This document shows, in pieces, positions 53,934 to 63,746 of a stretch of DNA of 64,000 nucleotides. Source of the DNA: Bacteroidales bacterium 52_46 (lineage in GTDB: Bacteria; Bacteroidota; Bacteroidia; Bacteroidales; Muribaculaceae). How positions within the stretch are numbered: the stretch's first letter is position 1; every line of letters starts with the position of its first letter. The DNA lies in contig MNQK01000006.1 of the NCBI GenBank assembly GCA_001915385.1, positions 1 to 64,000 of the forward strand, read 5' to 3'. Made by a program: the position numbers and the translations under genes. Under the pieces are notes generated by a model. It was not told where the DNA came from and ran no database searches. It saw only the letters and a list, made by a program, of their open reading frames with translations.

Positions 53934-56900
53934 ATTTTTCTGATGACTGTCATCTTGACATCTGTCACGGCTATAGCTCAGGACGGAATCATCAAGGGTA
54001 CGGTCGTTTCAGCGACTGACGGTGAGCCCCTGATTGGAGCTGCTGTCGTAGCTGAGAATGGACAAGGTGATGCTACCAATATCGAGGGTGAATTTTCCCT
54101 GAGGGTAGCTCCGGGTACTATTCTCAAAGTTTCATACCTGGGCTATGCCATGCAGAGTGTTGCTGCAGCTGACGGTATGGTGGTTCGTCTCCAGCCCAAT
54201 GAGAATTCACTTGACGAGGTTGTGGTAACCGGTTACGGTACCGCAAAGAAACTTGGCTCGTTCGTGGGCGCCGCGTCTGTAGTCGGCTCAGCGCAGATCG
54301 AAAATACTCCGGCTGCGAGCTTCGTCGACGCCCTTCAGGGTGCGGTTCCCGGTCTCGGTATTTTCTCCAACACCGGTGAGCCTGCTTCCGCGCCCGCCAA
54401 TATCAATATCCGTGGCTACAGCTCTTTGGAATTCAGCGTTACGCCGTTGTTCATACTTGACGGTTCACCCGTTTCATCGGCAGTGTTCACATCGCTCAAT
54501 CCCAACGACATCGAATCAATCACGGTGCTCAAGGATGCAGCCTCGACTGCTATATATGGTTCACGCGCAGGTAACGGTGTCATCGTCATCACTTCCAAGA
54601 AAGGTAAGTTAGGCGAGAGCGGAAAAGTTACAATACGTGCATCCGTGGGCTGGTCGGCTCCTGTAGAAAGTGGTATAGAGATGATGAACTCTCAGCAGTA
54701 TCTGAAGTTCCGTGACGATATGACCGAAGCGTTCGGATCTCCCAAACTTGACGGCATACAGCGTGATCTCATTACAAAATACGGTATCGATACTGACTGG
54801 CGTGACGAGATGATTAAGTCAAATGCACTTACTTACTCGTTTGAAGCAGCTGTGCGCGGTGGCAGCGAGAAATCCAACTATTTCCTGTCGCTTGGCCACT
54901 ATGACCAGGACGGTCTTATCGCCAAGTCAGGATTGCGTCGTGAGACACTCCGTGCCAGCTTCAATGCTGATGTAAAGCCTTGGCTGCGCGTTGGTTTCAG
55001 CGGCAACCTCGCGTATGAAAAATATGAAACCAACTCTACAGCTGCGCAAGCCGGCCGTTTTTATACCAACGGTCCTATTTTCCAGGCTTATTATGCGCTT
55101 CCTTACGAGTCGCCCTATCTCTATTCATTTGATGAGACCGGAAATATAAGCTTTGGCGAAAAGGCCAATTGGCTCAAATACTCATTAGGAGGTCAGCCTA
55201 ATGCCAATTTCGTGTCGGCGCTCAACACCGGAAGTACCAACCAGGTCACCATCAATGCATCGATTTTTGAGGAGATACGTCCGATAAGGGGTCTCGTGCT
55301 CCGCGCACAGCAGAGTGCCTATGCCTACGACCGTCGTGCCTCCACACGCTGGAACGCTACCGAGGACTATGAACTGCCTATGGGTGGCAAAACGAACTTC
55401 GGCCAATATACTGAACGTATTTCGGGCGAGTCATTCGGACGTCTTTATCAGTTCACCTACACCAACACAGCAGAATATACCAATAAAATAGCTGACGATC
55501 ATGAGTTTACCCTGCTTCTTGGTCAGGAGTCAATCATCAATCGTACCAACTCATTCGGATTAAGCACGGAAGGTCAACCGTCTAATGACCTTATGCTTAT
55601 CACCAACGGAACGTCAGTCAAATTGGACGATTTATCACAATCGATAAGTGAATATGTCGTTAACTCCTACTTCCTCACTGCTGACTATAATTTCAATGAG
55701 CGATATTATTTTAACGGTTCGGTACGTAGGGACGGATGCTCCAAGTTCGCGCCGCAGCACCGCTGGTCCACATTCTATGCTTTGGGATTGATGTGGAATG
55801 CCAAAAACGAGTCTTTCCTCAGCCCCATCACCTGGATTGACGCCTTGCAGGTGCGCGCCAACTTCGGTACAGCCGGCAACTATTCCGGTCTTGGCGACTT
55901 CGCCTGGCACGGCGCGCTCGGCACTGGCACGAACTATCACGGACAGCCTACAATGGGACTAACTTCTCCTTCCAACCCCGACCTGACCTGGGAAACGATC
56001 CAGCAGTTCAGCGCAGGTGTCAACTACAGCCTCTTCAACCGCCGCCTTTACGGTACGGTCGACTACTACATCAAGGACACTAAGGATCTTATCCTCGATG
56101 TGCCCTATAGCTACACTACAGGATGGTCGTCCAACATCACAAATATCGGTTCGTTGCGTAACTCAGGTGTGGACTTTGAAATCGGTTCCGACCTCTACCG
56201 CGACAAAGACTGGTATGTGGGCATAAAGGCCAACTTCAACTACAACCATGCCGAAGTCGTAGAACTCTTCAACGGACAGACTGAATACCGTCTTGACGAT
56301 TACGGTCTGGTATATGTTGTCGGAGAAAATCCATTCCAGCTCAATGCAGTGCGCTATGCCGGTGTCGACAAACGCGACGGCAAGTGCATGTGGTATGACA
56401 AAAACGGCAACCTCACCAAAGTATATAACGAAGAAGACGCCGTCAATCTCGGTAAGGCATGGCGTCCGTCGTGGACCGGCGGTTTCGGCCTAAATGTGGC
56501 ATGGAAGGGTCTCGCGCTGCGCGCCGACTTCACCTGGGCTGCCGACAAATACATATACAACTGGGCTTATCAGCAGCTGGCCTCCAACCTGTCGTTCACA
56601 CAAGGCAACCAGAGCGTCAAGATGCTCAATACCTGGACTCCGAACAATCCGGAGGGAACGATGCCGGCCATCACCGAGGCTATTCAGGGTGATACCCGTT
56701 ATCTCGAAAACTCTTCATACCTGCGTATGAAAAACATCACTGTCAGCTACAATCTCCCCAAAAGCTGGCTCAAGAAGGTCGATATGAGCGATGTCACCTT
56801 CCGCTTCACAGGCCGAAACCTTCTGACTTTCACGTCTGACGAGTTCACCGGTATCGATCCCGAATATGTTGGCAATGGCGTGCGTCTGCAATATCCCAAT

Positions 56901-56939
56901 ACCCGCCAATATGAGTTCGGTGTAGAAGTTTCATTCTAA
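53919..56939 (+). CDS. SusC/RagA TonB-dependent transporter, right operon
   Basis: 1006 residues. Signal MKKLFIFLMTVILTSVTAIAQ; carboxypeptidase-D-like domain (IKGTVVSATDGEPLIGAAVV); plug with VVVTGYGTAKKLGSFVGAASVVGSA and GVIVITSKKGKLG; barrel ending YEFGVEVSF. It is related to the left SusC but clearly different along the barrel, suggesting another substrate. First gene of the right operon, with a strong promoter. Confidence 0.93.
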   Translation: MKKLFIFLMTVILTSVTAIAQDGIIKGTVVSATDGEPLIGAAVVAENGQGDATNIEGEFSLRVAPGTILKVSYLGYAMQSVAAADGMVVRLQPNENSLDEVVVTGYGTAKKLGSFVGAASVVGSAQIENTPAASFVDALQGAVPGLGIFSNTGEPASAPANINIRGYSSLEFSVTPLFILDGSPVSSAVFTSLNPNDIESITVLKDAASTAIYGSRAGNGVIVITSKKGKLGESGKVTIRASVGWSAPVESGIEMMNSQQYLKFRDDMTEAFGSPKLDGIQRDLITKYGIDTDWRDEMIKSNALTYSFEAAVRGGSEKSNYFLSLGHYDQDGLIAKSGLRRETLRASFNADVKPWLRVGFSGNLAYEKYETNSTAAQAGRFYTNGPIFQAYYALPYESPYLYSFDETGNISFGEKANWLKYSLGGQPNANFVSALNTGSTNQVTINASIFEEIRPIRGLVLRAQQSAYAYDRRASTRWNATEDYELPMGGKTNFGQYTERISGESFGRLYQFTYTNTAEYTNKIADDHEFTLLLGQESIINRTNSFGLSTEGQPSNDLMLITNGTSVKLDDLSQSISEYVVNSYFLTADYNFNERYYFNGSVRRDGCSKFAPQHRWSTFYALGLMWNAKNESFLSPITWIDALQVRANFGTAGNYSGLGDFAWHGALGTGTNYHGQPTMGLTSPSNPDLTWETIQQFSAGVNYSLFNRRLYGTVDYYIKDTKDLILDVPYSYTTGWSSNITNIGSLRNSGVDFEIGSDLYRDKDWYVGIKANFNYNHAEVVELFNGQTEYRLDDYGLVYVVGENPFQLNAVRYAGVDKRDGKCMWYDKNGNLTKVYNEEDAVNLGKAWRPSWTGGFGLNVAWKGLALRADFTWAADKYIYNWAYQQLASNLSFTQGNQSVKMLNTWTPNNPEGTMPAITEAIQGDTRYLENSSYLRMKNITVSYNLPKSWLKKVDMSDVTFRFTGRNLLTFTSDEFTGIDPEYVGNGVRLQYPNTRQYEFGVEVSF

Positions 56940-56956
56940 AATTTGAGATGATTATT

Positions 56957-58534
56957 ATGAAAAAGAAATATTTATCGATAATAGCGGGGACTGCCGTAAT
57001 CCTGTCGTCATGCGACATGGACACAAAGCAGCAGGGTGTGATTGATGACACCGAACCGCTTACTTTTGAATATGCCACCAATGTGCGGAATTACACGGTC
57101 TACAACAACCTCCGCAGTATGTCGGTAGGCGCGTGGGTGTACAATACCGAGCTTCAGCTCGACCAGTTCATCGGCATGTCGAACAACGGCGGTCGTGGCG
57201 GAAATATAGCCAACGGCTTCCTGAACTCATCCACAGGCGAGTTTGACGGTCCGTATCAGTCATGCTATACAGTAATCTCACGTTGTAATTTCCTTATCCC
57301 CAAGTGTGAGGAACTCGTTGCCGGGGCTAACGAAATGCAGGCACAGGAATTGAAAAAGTATATTGCCGAAGCAAAGTTCACACGAGCATATGCCTATTTC
57401 TACCTTCTCGACCACTATTGCAATACAAATGACGCTGTAAGCAATGCGGAAACCTCACTTGGATTGCAGATTGTGACTGAGTACGAGCCTACCGGTGACC
57501 ATTCAAAATATCCCGGCCGTTCGTCGCTCAAAGCTTCAATCGAATTTATCGAGAGCGACCTTGCCGATGCATTTGACGGTCTGACGGAGTATGAGACAAC
57601 TGTAAGCGACGCACAGTGCGTGGCCGGTGCAAATTATCTGTCATCATACGCCGTAGCAGCTCTTCAGGCACGTATGGCTCTCGCCATCGGCGATAACGAG
57701 ACCGCCGTCAGCAAAGCCCAGTATGTGATAAGCAATCCGAACTACCAGCTTGCTACCGGGGAGGATTACGTGAATATGTGGTACGACGAGAATGTCAGTG
57801 AGCTTATCTTCGCTCCGTATGTCGATGCGGGCGAGATCAGCAACCAGCAGTCGTTCTCTACCTGCCAGGGCTACAATTACTGGTGGACTGATCCCGCTCA
57901 GTGCGACTACATCCCCACTCAGGAATCGATTTACAGCCTTATAGAATATGAGGATGCGGAAGGCTATATCAATGATGTACGCTTCGTGGCATTCCTCGGA
58001 GGACAGCCTTATGTTCTCAATGTGGAAGGCGGACAGTCAAAGACGTATGTTTTCCAGAAATATCCCGGTAACCCGGCACTTGATACCGGTACTGCAATGT
58101 ATGACAATACGCCGAAACCATTCCGTTTGAGCGAGCAGTATCTCATTCTTGCAGAGGCAGGCATACTTTCCGGAGCTCAAAGTGTAGCACAGAAGGCTAT
58201 CAGCGATCTCGTACACGCACGTCTGATAGATCCCTCGGCCATGCCTGAAATCACACTGTCAGGTTCCGACCTCCTTCAGTTTATCCGCAACGAGCGCTCG
58301 AAAGAGCTGATGGGCGAGGGATTCCGTCTGAGCGATCTCCGTCGCTGGCAGCAGGGCTTCAACCGCAATCAGCCTTATGACCTTAACCCGGCTGTCGCGG
58401 CTACCCGTTCAATCAATGGCCTCAATGTAGTTTATGACAATGACGATTACCGTTTTGTCTGGGCTATTCCTCAGGCCGAGATTAATATCAATCCCAAACT
58501 CAAAGGACAGCAGAATCCCGGTTACGGTAATTAA
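56957..58534 (+). CDS. SusD/RagB-family surface lipoprotein, right operon
   Basis: 525 residues from the ATG at 56957 (MKKKYLSIIAGTAVILSSC, lipobox Cys); an ATG three codons earlier is also in frame. SusD features: KKYIAEAKFTRAYAYFYLLDHYC, FRLSEQYLILAEAGILSGA and LLQFIRNERSKELMGEGFRLSDLRRWQ. It forms a lid on the right SusC. 17 bases after susC. Confidence 0.92.
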   Translation: MKKKYLSIIAGTAVILSSCDMDTKQQGVIDDTEPLTFEYATNVRNYTVYNNLRSMSVGAWVYNTELQLDQFIGMSNNGGRGGNIANGFLNSSTGEFDGPYQSCYTVISRCNFLIPKCEELVAGANEMQAQELKKYIAEAKFTRAYAYFYLLDHYCNTNDAVSNAETSLGLQIVTEYEPTGDHSKYPGRSSLKASIEFIESDLADAFDGLTEYETTVSDAQCVAGANYLSSYAVAALQARMALAIGDNETAVSKAQYVISNPNYQLATGEDYVNMWYDENVSELIFAPYVDAGEISNQQSFSTCQGYNYWWTDPAQCDYIPTQESIYSLIEYEDAEGYINDVRFVAFLGGQPYVLNVEGGQSKTYVFQKYPGNPALDTGTAMYDNTPKPFRLSEQYLILAEAGILSGAQSVAQKAISDLVHARLIDPSAMPEITLSGSDLLQFIRNERSKELMGEGFRLSDLRRWQQGFNRNQPYDLNPAVAATRSINGLNVVYDNDDYRFVWAIPQAEININPKLKGQQNPGYGN

Positions 58535-58568
58535 TCAGCCAATACACAACGAATAATACAATATGGTT

Positions 58569-59483
58569 ATGAAACTTAAATATTTAGCATTATTGTCGCT
58601 TGGTGCTCTGGCCGTAACATCGTGCTCCGACGATGACAACGACTTCAACACAGGCAAAGATGTGACAGTAGACCTTGCGGAAACCACAATACGCGTATCC
58701 GAGGATCAAGTATCTTCTACATCCTACAACTATATACCTGTTGTGGTCAAAGGTGAGACCAACGGCCCGGTACAGGTCACAGTCGAAGTTCTGCCTTATG
58801 GCGAGGAACCGGCAAAGGCGGATGTGAACTATGTGTTTACCGCATATACCATCACTATCCCTGCCGGTGAAACTACCGGACGGTTCCAGTACTACCCCAA
58901 GAGCAATGACGAAATGAACAATGACCGCTCGTTTGAGGTAAGGATTGTTGATGTCAAGGGAGCTTCGATAGGTGAACAGAATAGTACAATTGTGACACTT
59001 GTCGACAATGAAGGACTTATTCCGGTTTACTATTCCGGTCTTGCCGGTGCATGGAACGGTGTTATGGAGTCTACCTACGACGGTCCGCTGGCGCAACCCT
59101 TTACTATTGTTACTGAACCTGAGGGGACAGATGGATATGGCAGAAATATTACACTTGTTGACTTCCCTGCGTCAGGCATGACTACAAAAGCCACGTTCAG
59201 CATTGACGGTGTCACACAGGAAATATTCGTATCGATACCTTCAGGCCAGCAGGTAGGCACATTGAACCATCCGACTTACGGCTTAGGCAAGATAATGCTT
59301 TATCCGACAAGCGGCAACTCGTACACGACAGCAGCTTACAATTTTGCACTTAAATTCAACTTTGACCTTAAGTCGGGCGAATATGTGCAGGATCCCCAGT
59401 ACAATTTCGGTGCTCTTGTGTCATTTGATGCCGGCATGATGATATATGATGCCTTCTCGGCAATGTCGTTCAATCGCAACTGA
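58569..59483 (+). CDS. Surface lipoprotein of the right Sus operon
   Basis: 304 residues from the ATG at 58569 (MKLKYLALLSLGALAVTSC, lipobox Cys, followed by the acidic run SDDDNDF). A Calx-beta-like domain (ETTIRVSEDQVSSTSYNYIPVVVKG, YTITIPAGETTGRFQYYPKSND) covers residues 30-145. It is followed by a different C-terminal beta domain of about 155 residues with little repeat. Shorter than the left counterpart (542), whose two repeat units are absent. Probably a surface binding protein. Confidence 0.78.
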   Translation: MKLKYLALLSLGALAVTSCSDDDNDFNTGKDVTVDLAETTIRVSEDQVSSTSYNYIPVVVKGETNGPVQVTVEVLPYGEEPAKADVNYVFTAYTITIPAGETTGRFQYYPKSNDEMNNDRSFEVRIVDVKGASIGEQNSTIVTLVDNEGLIPVYYSGLAGAWNGVMESTYDGPLAQPFTIVTEPEGTDGYGRNITLVDFPASGMTTKATFSIDGVTQEIFVSIPSGQQVGTLNHPTYGLGKIMLYPTSGNSYTTAAYNFALKFNFDLKSGEYVQDPQYNFGALVSFDAGMMIYDAFSAMSFNRN

Positions 59484-59510
59484 CATTTGTCCTGACAATC
59501 AGTTACTTTT

Positions 59511-59545
59511 CAGGGGGTATTAGTACCCCCTGTTTTTTCTTTTTT
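59511..59545 (+). terminator. Intrinsic terminator between lipoprotein and subtilase, right operon
   Basis: CAGGGGGTA (59511-59519) and TACCCCCTG (59524-59532) form a perfect 9-bp stem with loop TTAG, then TTTTTTCTTTTTT. It should stop most transcripts before the subtilase. Confidence 0.88.
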
Positions 59546-59577
59546 AGATTATTGTTGAAATTTAAATATTGCTTTAA

Positions 59578-61749
59578 ATGTACCATAAACGATTACTTTT
59601 AATGTCGGTAGTTTTGTTTTCGACATTGTCTGGTTTAGCCCAAAGCAAGATAAACCTGGCAGGAAAAGCAGAACTGAAAGAATTAAAATCCGCGGCGAAA
59701 ATGAAAGGAGCCGACGCCGCACCGTCAATGATTGAAGCGATAGTCACATTCAACGACGGATGGGACAGGAATATATTAAATCAATTCGGCATTGAAAACG
59801 TCACCGATATATTTGAAAACGTAGTTACAGCGTCAATACCTGTCGACCGCATCGAGGCTTTCGCTGAAGCTGATTGTGTATACTATGTGGAGTTTGGTAA
59901 TGAGTATAAACTGATGATGGACTTTGCCCGTCCGTCGGGAAATGTCACTGACGTACAGAATGGATTCGAGTATGGAGGTGTACCGGTATCATATACCGGC
60001 AAAGGCATAATTACCGGCCTTATGGATCAGGGTATCGATCCCAATCACGTCAACTTTGCTGACGCTGCGGGCAATAGCCGGGTAAGACAAGTGTTTGATT
60101 TCACCAAAAATATAAGTGCATCTACTGCAGCGGCTGTGAAGAGATTTACTACCGACAACAGTGCTGAGACTCACGGTACTCATGTTGCAGGAATTATGGC
60201 CGGTTCGTACAACCGTGCGGGAGAATATACCTATATGACCGGTGTCAGTGACCGATTTCCGCAAAGCGCCGAGGGTGATATACCTTATTATGGAGTTGCC
60301 ACCGGTTCGGATATTGTAATGTGCTCCGGAGTGTTTACCGATGCGAATATACTCAAAGGTGTAAAGGCAATAGTTGACTACGCAAAAGCAGCCGGCCAAC
60401 CCGCAGTAGTCAATCTGTCTTTGGGGTCCAATAACGGTGCGCATGACGGATCCGGTACACTCGAACAAAATATATCTCGATATGCCCGGGAAGCTGTTAT
60501 CTGTATAGCAGCGGGAAATGAGGGCGACCATGACATGTTTGTCGGCAAGAAGTTTGTTGACGGCGACACTGAACTCAAAACAATCATCGTCGACGGCAAA
60601 TCTTCGGGTATCGATATATGGACCAATGGCCCGGATCCGGTTAGTGTCTCCATCGGTTTTTATGCCTCGCTCACCCGACGGTTTACTCCGGTTGCCACTG
60701 TCACAGATGCCGGGCAGAGCGTCAATGCAAATTCCTCGTTCACATCGTCAATGACGGGCGCATGTTCACTATCATCGGAAGTCGACAGGCTCAACAACCG
60801 TTTTCATGTGCTTGTTTCGGGCACTTTCCAGCCGGGCACCAACAGGAATAGCGTTGCATTGGTCATCGAAGGTAAGCCCGGACAGGAGGTATATGTCTAT
60901 GGCTTTGGAGATCTGTCGACATCTTTCACATCAAATAGCATCAGCGGCTTCACTGACGGTACAAACGACGGTACAATCAATGGTCTTGCCTGCGCGGAAG
61001 GTGTGATAGCGGTCGGCTCGTACAACAGCCGGACATCATGGCCTACATATGCCGGAGGTTATACTTTCGGAAATAGTTTCAGAGTCAATGAAATGAGCCC
61101 ATTCTCTTCTTACGGCACGACATATCAGGGCGCATCTTTGCCCCACGTCAGCGCACCGGGTGCAGCCATCATCTCATCGCTCAACAGATATTATACCAAC
61201 AGTCTCGGAACTACGTCTCTCAATCGCGAGACGACGGCAAAGGTCGTCCCGGCATCCGGCATGACCAATTGCTGGGGCGAGATGCAAGGTACCTCAATGG
61301 CATGTCCGTTTGTTTCGGGTACCGTGGCGCTATGGCTTGAGGCTGACCCTACACTTACGGCCGACCGCATTATCGAGATTTTCAATGAAACCTCGGTGAG
61401 ACCGACGTCGTCTGACCCTCTTGTTCTGAAGCAATGGGGTGCCGGTAAGATTGACGCGCTGGCGGGAATCAAGAAGGTGCTTGACGATAAGGCAAGTGTC
61501 GGAGCGATATTCGCCGACGACGAGCGCAATTTTATCCTGACTCCGGTCGACGGCGGTTACAACGTCTATGTGGCCGGCGAGTCGGCGCTCGACGTCACGC
61601 TGTATGATGCGTCGGGTCGCACCGTGGCTACCGTATCGGCCGAAGGCAATACCGTCGATGTCGACACTTCGTCGCTGCGCCCGGGTGTATACATCCTGTC
61701 GGCGCAGGGCAACACCCAGCGTCACACAGCCAAAATCGCAGTGAAATAA
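59578..61749 (+). CDS. Secreted subtilase (S8) of the right mirrored operon
   Basis: 723 residues. Signal MYHKRLLLMSVVLFSTLSGLAQ. Asp in GLMDQGIDPNHVNF, His in THGTHVAGIMAG, Ser in GTSMACPFVSG. A beta insert lies between His and Ser. The C-terminal sorting-type domain (NVYVAGESALDVTLYDASG, RPGVYILSAQGN) is nearly the same as that of the left enzyme. A strong terminator lies ahead, so it may be made at a lower level or from its own promoter, which I did not find. Confidence 0.88.
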   Translation: MYHKRLLLMSVVLFSTLSGLAQSKINLAGKAELKELKSAAKMKGADAAPSMIEAIVTFNDGWDRNILNQFGIENVTDIFENVVTASIPVDRIEAFAEADCVYYVEFGNEYKLMMDFARPSGNVTDVQNGFEYGGVPVSYTGKGIITGLMDQGIDPNHVNFADAAGNSRVRQVFDFTKNISASTAAAVKRFTTDNSAETHGTHVAGIMAGSYNRAGEYTYMTGVSDRFPQSAEGDIPYYGVATGSDIVMCSGVFTDANILKGVKAIVDYAKAAGQPAVVNLSLGSNNGAHDGSGTLEQNISRYAREAVICIAAGNEGDHDMFVGKKFVDGDTELKTIIVDGKSSGIDIWTNGPDPVSVSIGFYASLTRRFTPVATVTDAGQSVNANSSFTSSMTGACSLSSEVDRLNNRFHVLVSGTFQPGTNRNSVALVIEGKPGQEVYVYGFGDLSTSFTSNSISGFTDGTNDGTINGLACAEGVIAVGSYNSRTSWPTYAGGYTFGNSFRVNEMSPFSSYGTTYQGASLPHVSAPGAAIISSLNRYYTNSLGTTSLNRETTAKVVPASGMTNCWGEMQGTSMACPFVSGTVALWLEADPTLTADRIIEIFNETSVRPTSSDPLVLKQWGAGKIDALAGIKKVLDDKASVGAIFADDERNFILTPVDGGYNVYVAGESALDVTLYDASGRTVATVSAEGNTVDVDTSSLRPGVYILSAQGNTQRHTAKIAVK

Positions 61750-61774
61750 CCCGCTGCGACCTGACAAAACAAAG

Positions 61775-61834
61775 GCACAACAGCCTTGACTAAAGAACAA
61801 AATTTTTATTGTACTCCTGTTGATGCTGTTGTGC
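61775..61834 (+). terminator. Stem after the right subtilase
   Basis: GCACAACAGC (61775-61784) pairs fully with GCTGTTGTGC (61825-61834) with a 40-base loop. The same word GCACAAC appears in the stem after the left subtilase. The gap to the next gene (325 bases) otherwise holds the palindrome copy at 61954. Confidence 0.5.
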
Positions 61835-61953
61835 TGTTGTTAATACAGAATCAACAAATGAACAAATGCCTTGACAAATACTCTAATATAGTTCAGGAGT
61901 GAATACGCTTTTGTTACTCTGTCAGGGCTTTTGTGATTTTGTTTGAAACATAT

Positions 61954-62032
61954 ATACTTTCCGCGGTTGAAAACCGCGGCTACTATGCTTGATTCAGACT
62001 TAGTAGCCGCGGTTTTCAACCGCGGAAAGTAT
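61954..62032. repeat. Dispersed nested palindrome, copy E
   Basis: ATACTTTCCGCGG, then TTGAAAACCGCGGCTACTAT, 17-base loop, and the mirror arm ending CCGCGGAAAGTAT. The shortest and most regular copy; between convergent genes. Confidence 0.88.
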
Positions 62033-62074
62033 TTTTAGAGGGCTGCTATATTATTGGTATGGTTATATGGCCGG

Positions 62075-63568
62075 TCAGCAGTATTTGCTGAAGTCGGCGT
62101 TGCGCATGTCGCCTGTCTCGTTGAAGGCGTTGTGGAATGCGAATGCGGCTGTGAGCGCATGGGGGGTCTGACCGCCCTTGCCGAGCTTCATGTAGTCTCG
62201 CAGGAGGCCTTTGTAGTCGGGATGCGCGCAGTTCTCGATGATTCTTTCGGCGCGTTGTACGGGGTCGAGGCCGCGGAGGTCGGCAATGCCCTGGTCGGTC
62301 ACGATGATGTCGACGGAGTGTTCCGAGTGGTCGGCATGCGCCACCATCGGCACGATGTTGGAGATTAAGCCGCCTTTGGTGACGGAGGGGCATGAGAAGA
62401 TGGAGATGTAAGCGTTGCGGGTGAAGTCGCCCGAGCCGCCGATACCGTTCATCATCTTGGTGCCGAGCACGTGGGTCGAGTTGATGCCGCCGAAAAGGTC
62501 GGCCTCAAGGGCGGTGTTCATCGATATGACACCGATACGGCGTATTACTTCGGGATTGTTTGACAGCTCGGCGGGACGCATGAGTATCTTGTCGGCGAAC
62601 TCTTTCATGTCGGGGAAGAATTCTTTCTCGGTGTCGTCGCTGAATGTCATTGAGCAGGTCGAGGCGAATTTACATTTGCCTTTACGCATCAGGGCGAGCA
62701 CGGCGTCCTGCATCACTTCGGTGTACATCATGAACGGGGGTATCTCCTTGTTCTCGCCGAGGTCGTAGAGCACGGCGTTGGCCACGTTGCCCACGCCCGA
62801 CTGCAGCGGGAGGAATTCCTTGGGTATGCCGCCGCGGCGGTATTCGCGGAGGAGGAATGCCACGACGTTGGCGCCGATCTGCTTCGACACTTCGTCGGGA
62901 GCGGTGAAGGGCTTGACGCCGTCATACGACTTGGTGCGCACGATGCCGACCACCTTGTTCGGGTCGATTTTCAATACCGGCGAACCGATGCGGGCATTGG
63001 CTGCATAGATGGGTATCTCGCGACGGTAGGGAGGGTCGGCTGGGAGATATATGTCGTGCATGCCGTAGAGGGCCTTGGGAAGCGCTTCGTTAAGCTCGAT
63101 GAAGATTTTGTCGGCGAGCTTGGCGTAGGTGGGGATATTGCCGACTCCGGTGCCGAGGATTACCTCTCCGTCGGGCGTTATGTCGGCGGCCTCTATGATG
63201 GCCCAGTCAACTTTGCCATAAAATCCGTAGCGCACTTCCTGAGCCATCTCCGACAGGTGACGGTCGTCGTAATGGCAGTCGTGGGAGTTGATGCGCTTGC
63301 GGAGGTCGGGCACATTCTGGTAGGGCGCGCGGAAATTGAGCGCATTCGCACGTGAGAGCGCTCCGTCGACATGGTCGGAAGTAGAGGCTCCGGTAAGGAG
63401 ATTGATTTTGAACGGACGCCCTTCGGCATGCTCACGCTCAGCCTTTGCGGCTATTGCCTCCGGGATGAATTTGGGAGTACCGGGAGCAGTAAATCCGGAT
63501 AAGCCTACCGTGTCGCCGTTTTTGAAATGCTCGGCGGCCTCGGCAGCTGTCATGTAATCAAATGCCAT
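62075..63568 (-). CDS. Acetyl-CoA hydrolase/CoA-transferase family protein
   Basis: 497 residues, the normal size for the succinate:acetate/propionate CoA-transferase class I group. Motifs: GLSGFTAPGTPKFIPEAIA near the start; VGNVANAVLYDLGE; the catalytic Glu probably in MMYTEVMQDAVLALM; GGSGDFTRNAYISIFS near the end. It moves CoA between acyl groups, fitting propionate or succinate fermentation. Last gene on the minus strand, with its own promoter. Confidence 0.9.
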   Translation of the reverse strand: MAFDYMTAAEAAEHFKNGDTVGLSGFTAPGTPKFIPEAIAAKAEREHAEGRPFKINLLTGASTSDHVDGALSRANALNFRAPYQNVPDLRKRINSHDCHYDDRHLSEMAQEVRYGFYGKVDWAIIEAADITPDGEVILGTGVGNIPTYAKLADKIFIELNEALPKALYGMHDIYLPADPPYRREIPIYAANARIGSPVLKIDPNKVVGIVRTKSYDGVKPFTAPDEVSKQIGANVVAFLLREYRRGGIPKEFLPLQSGVGNVANAVLYDLGENKEIPPFMMYTEVMQDAVLALMRKGKCKFASTCSMTFSDDTEKEFFPDMKEFADKILMRPAELSNNPEVIRRIGVISMNTALEADLFGGINSTHVLGTKMMNGIGGSGDFTRNAYISIFSCPSVTKGGLISNIVPMVAHADHSEHSVDIIVTDQGIADLRGLDPVQRAERIIENCAHPDYKGLLRDYMKLGKGGQTPHALTAAFAFHNAFNETGDMRNADFSKYC

Positions 63569-63647
63569 AATGATTCTGCGGTTTATAATTTTTTTCTAAA
63601 AGGAACAAAACAGAAATGCGGCTATGCACATTTTTTCAAATTCTGCG

Positions 63648-63679
63648 CAAATTTACACAATTATTTGGTTAAAGACAAA
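63648..63679 (-). promoter_or_regulatory. Promoter of the CoA-transferase gene
   Basis: Minus strand: TTTG (complement of 63676-63679), 20-base spacer, TAAATTTG (complement of 63648-63655). The leader is about 72 bases. Confidence 0.75.
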
Positions 63680-63718
63680 GTTTTTACCGATTTAGGCAAT
63701 ATTTAGTGCGATTTTCCC

Positions 63719-63726
63719 TAACTTTG
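63719..63726 (+). promoter_or_regulatory. Promoter minus-7 element of miaB
   Basis: TAACTTTG, 20 bases before the ATG at 63747. It is divergent from the CoA-transferase promoter. Confidence 0.65.
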
Positions 63727-63746
63727 CACAATAAATTATACCGCGC

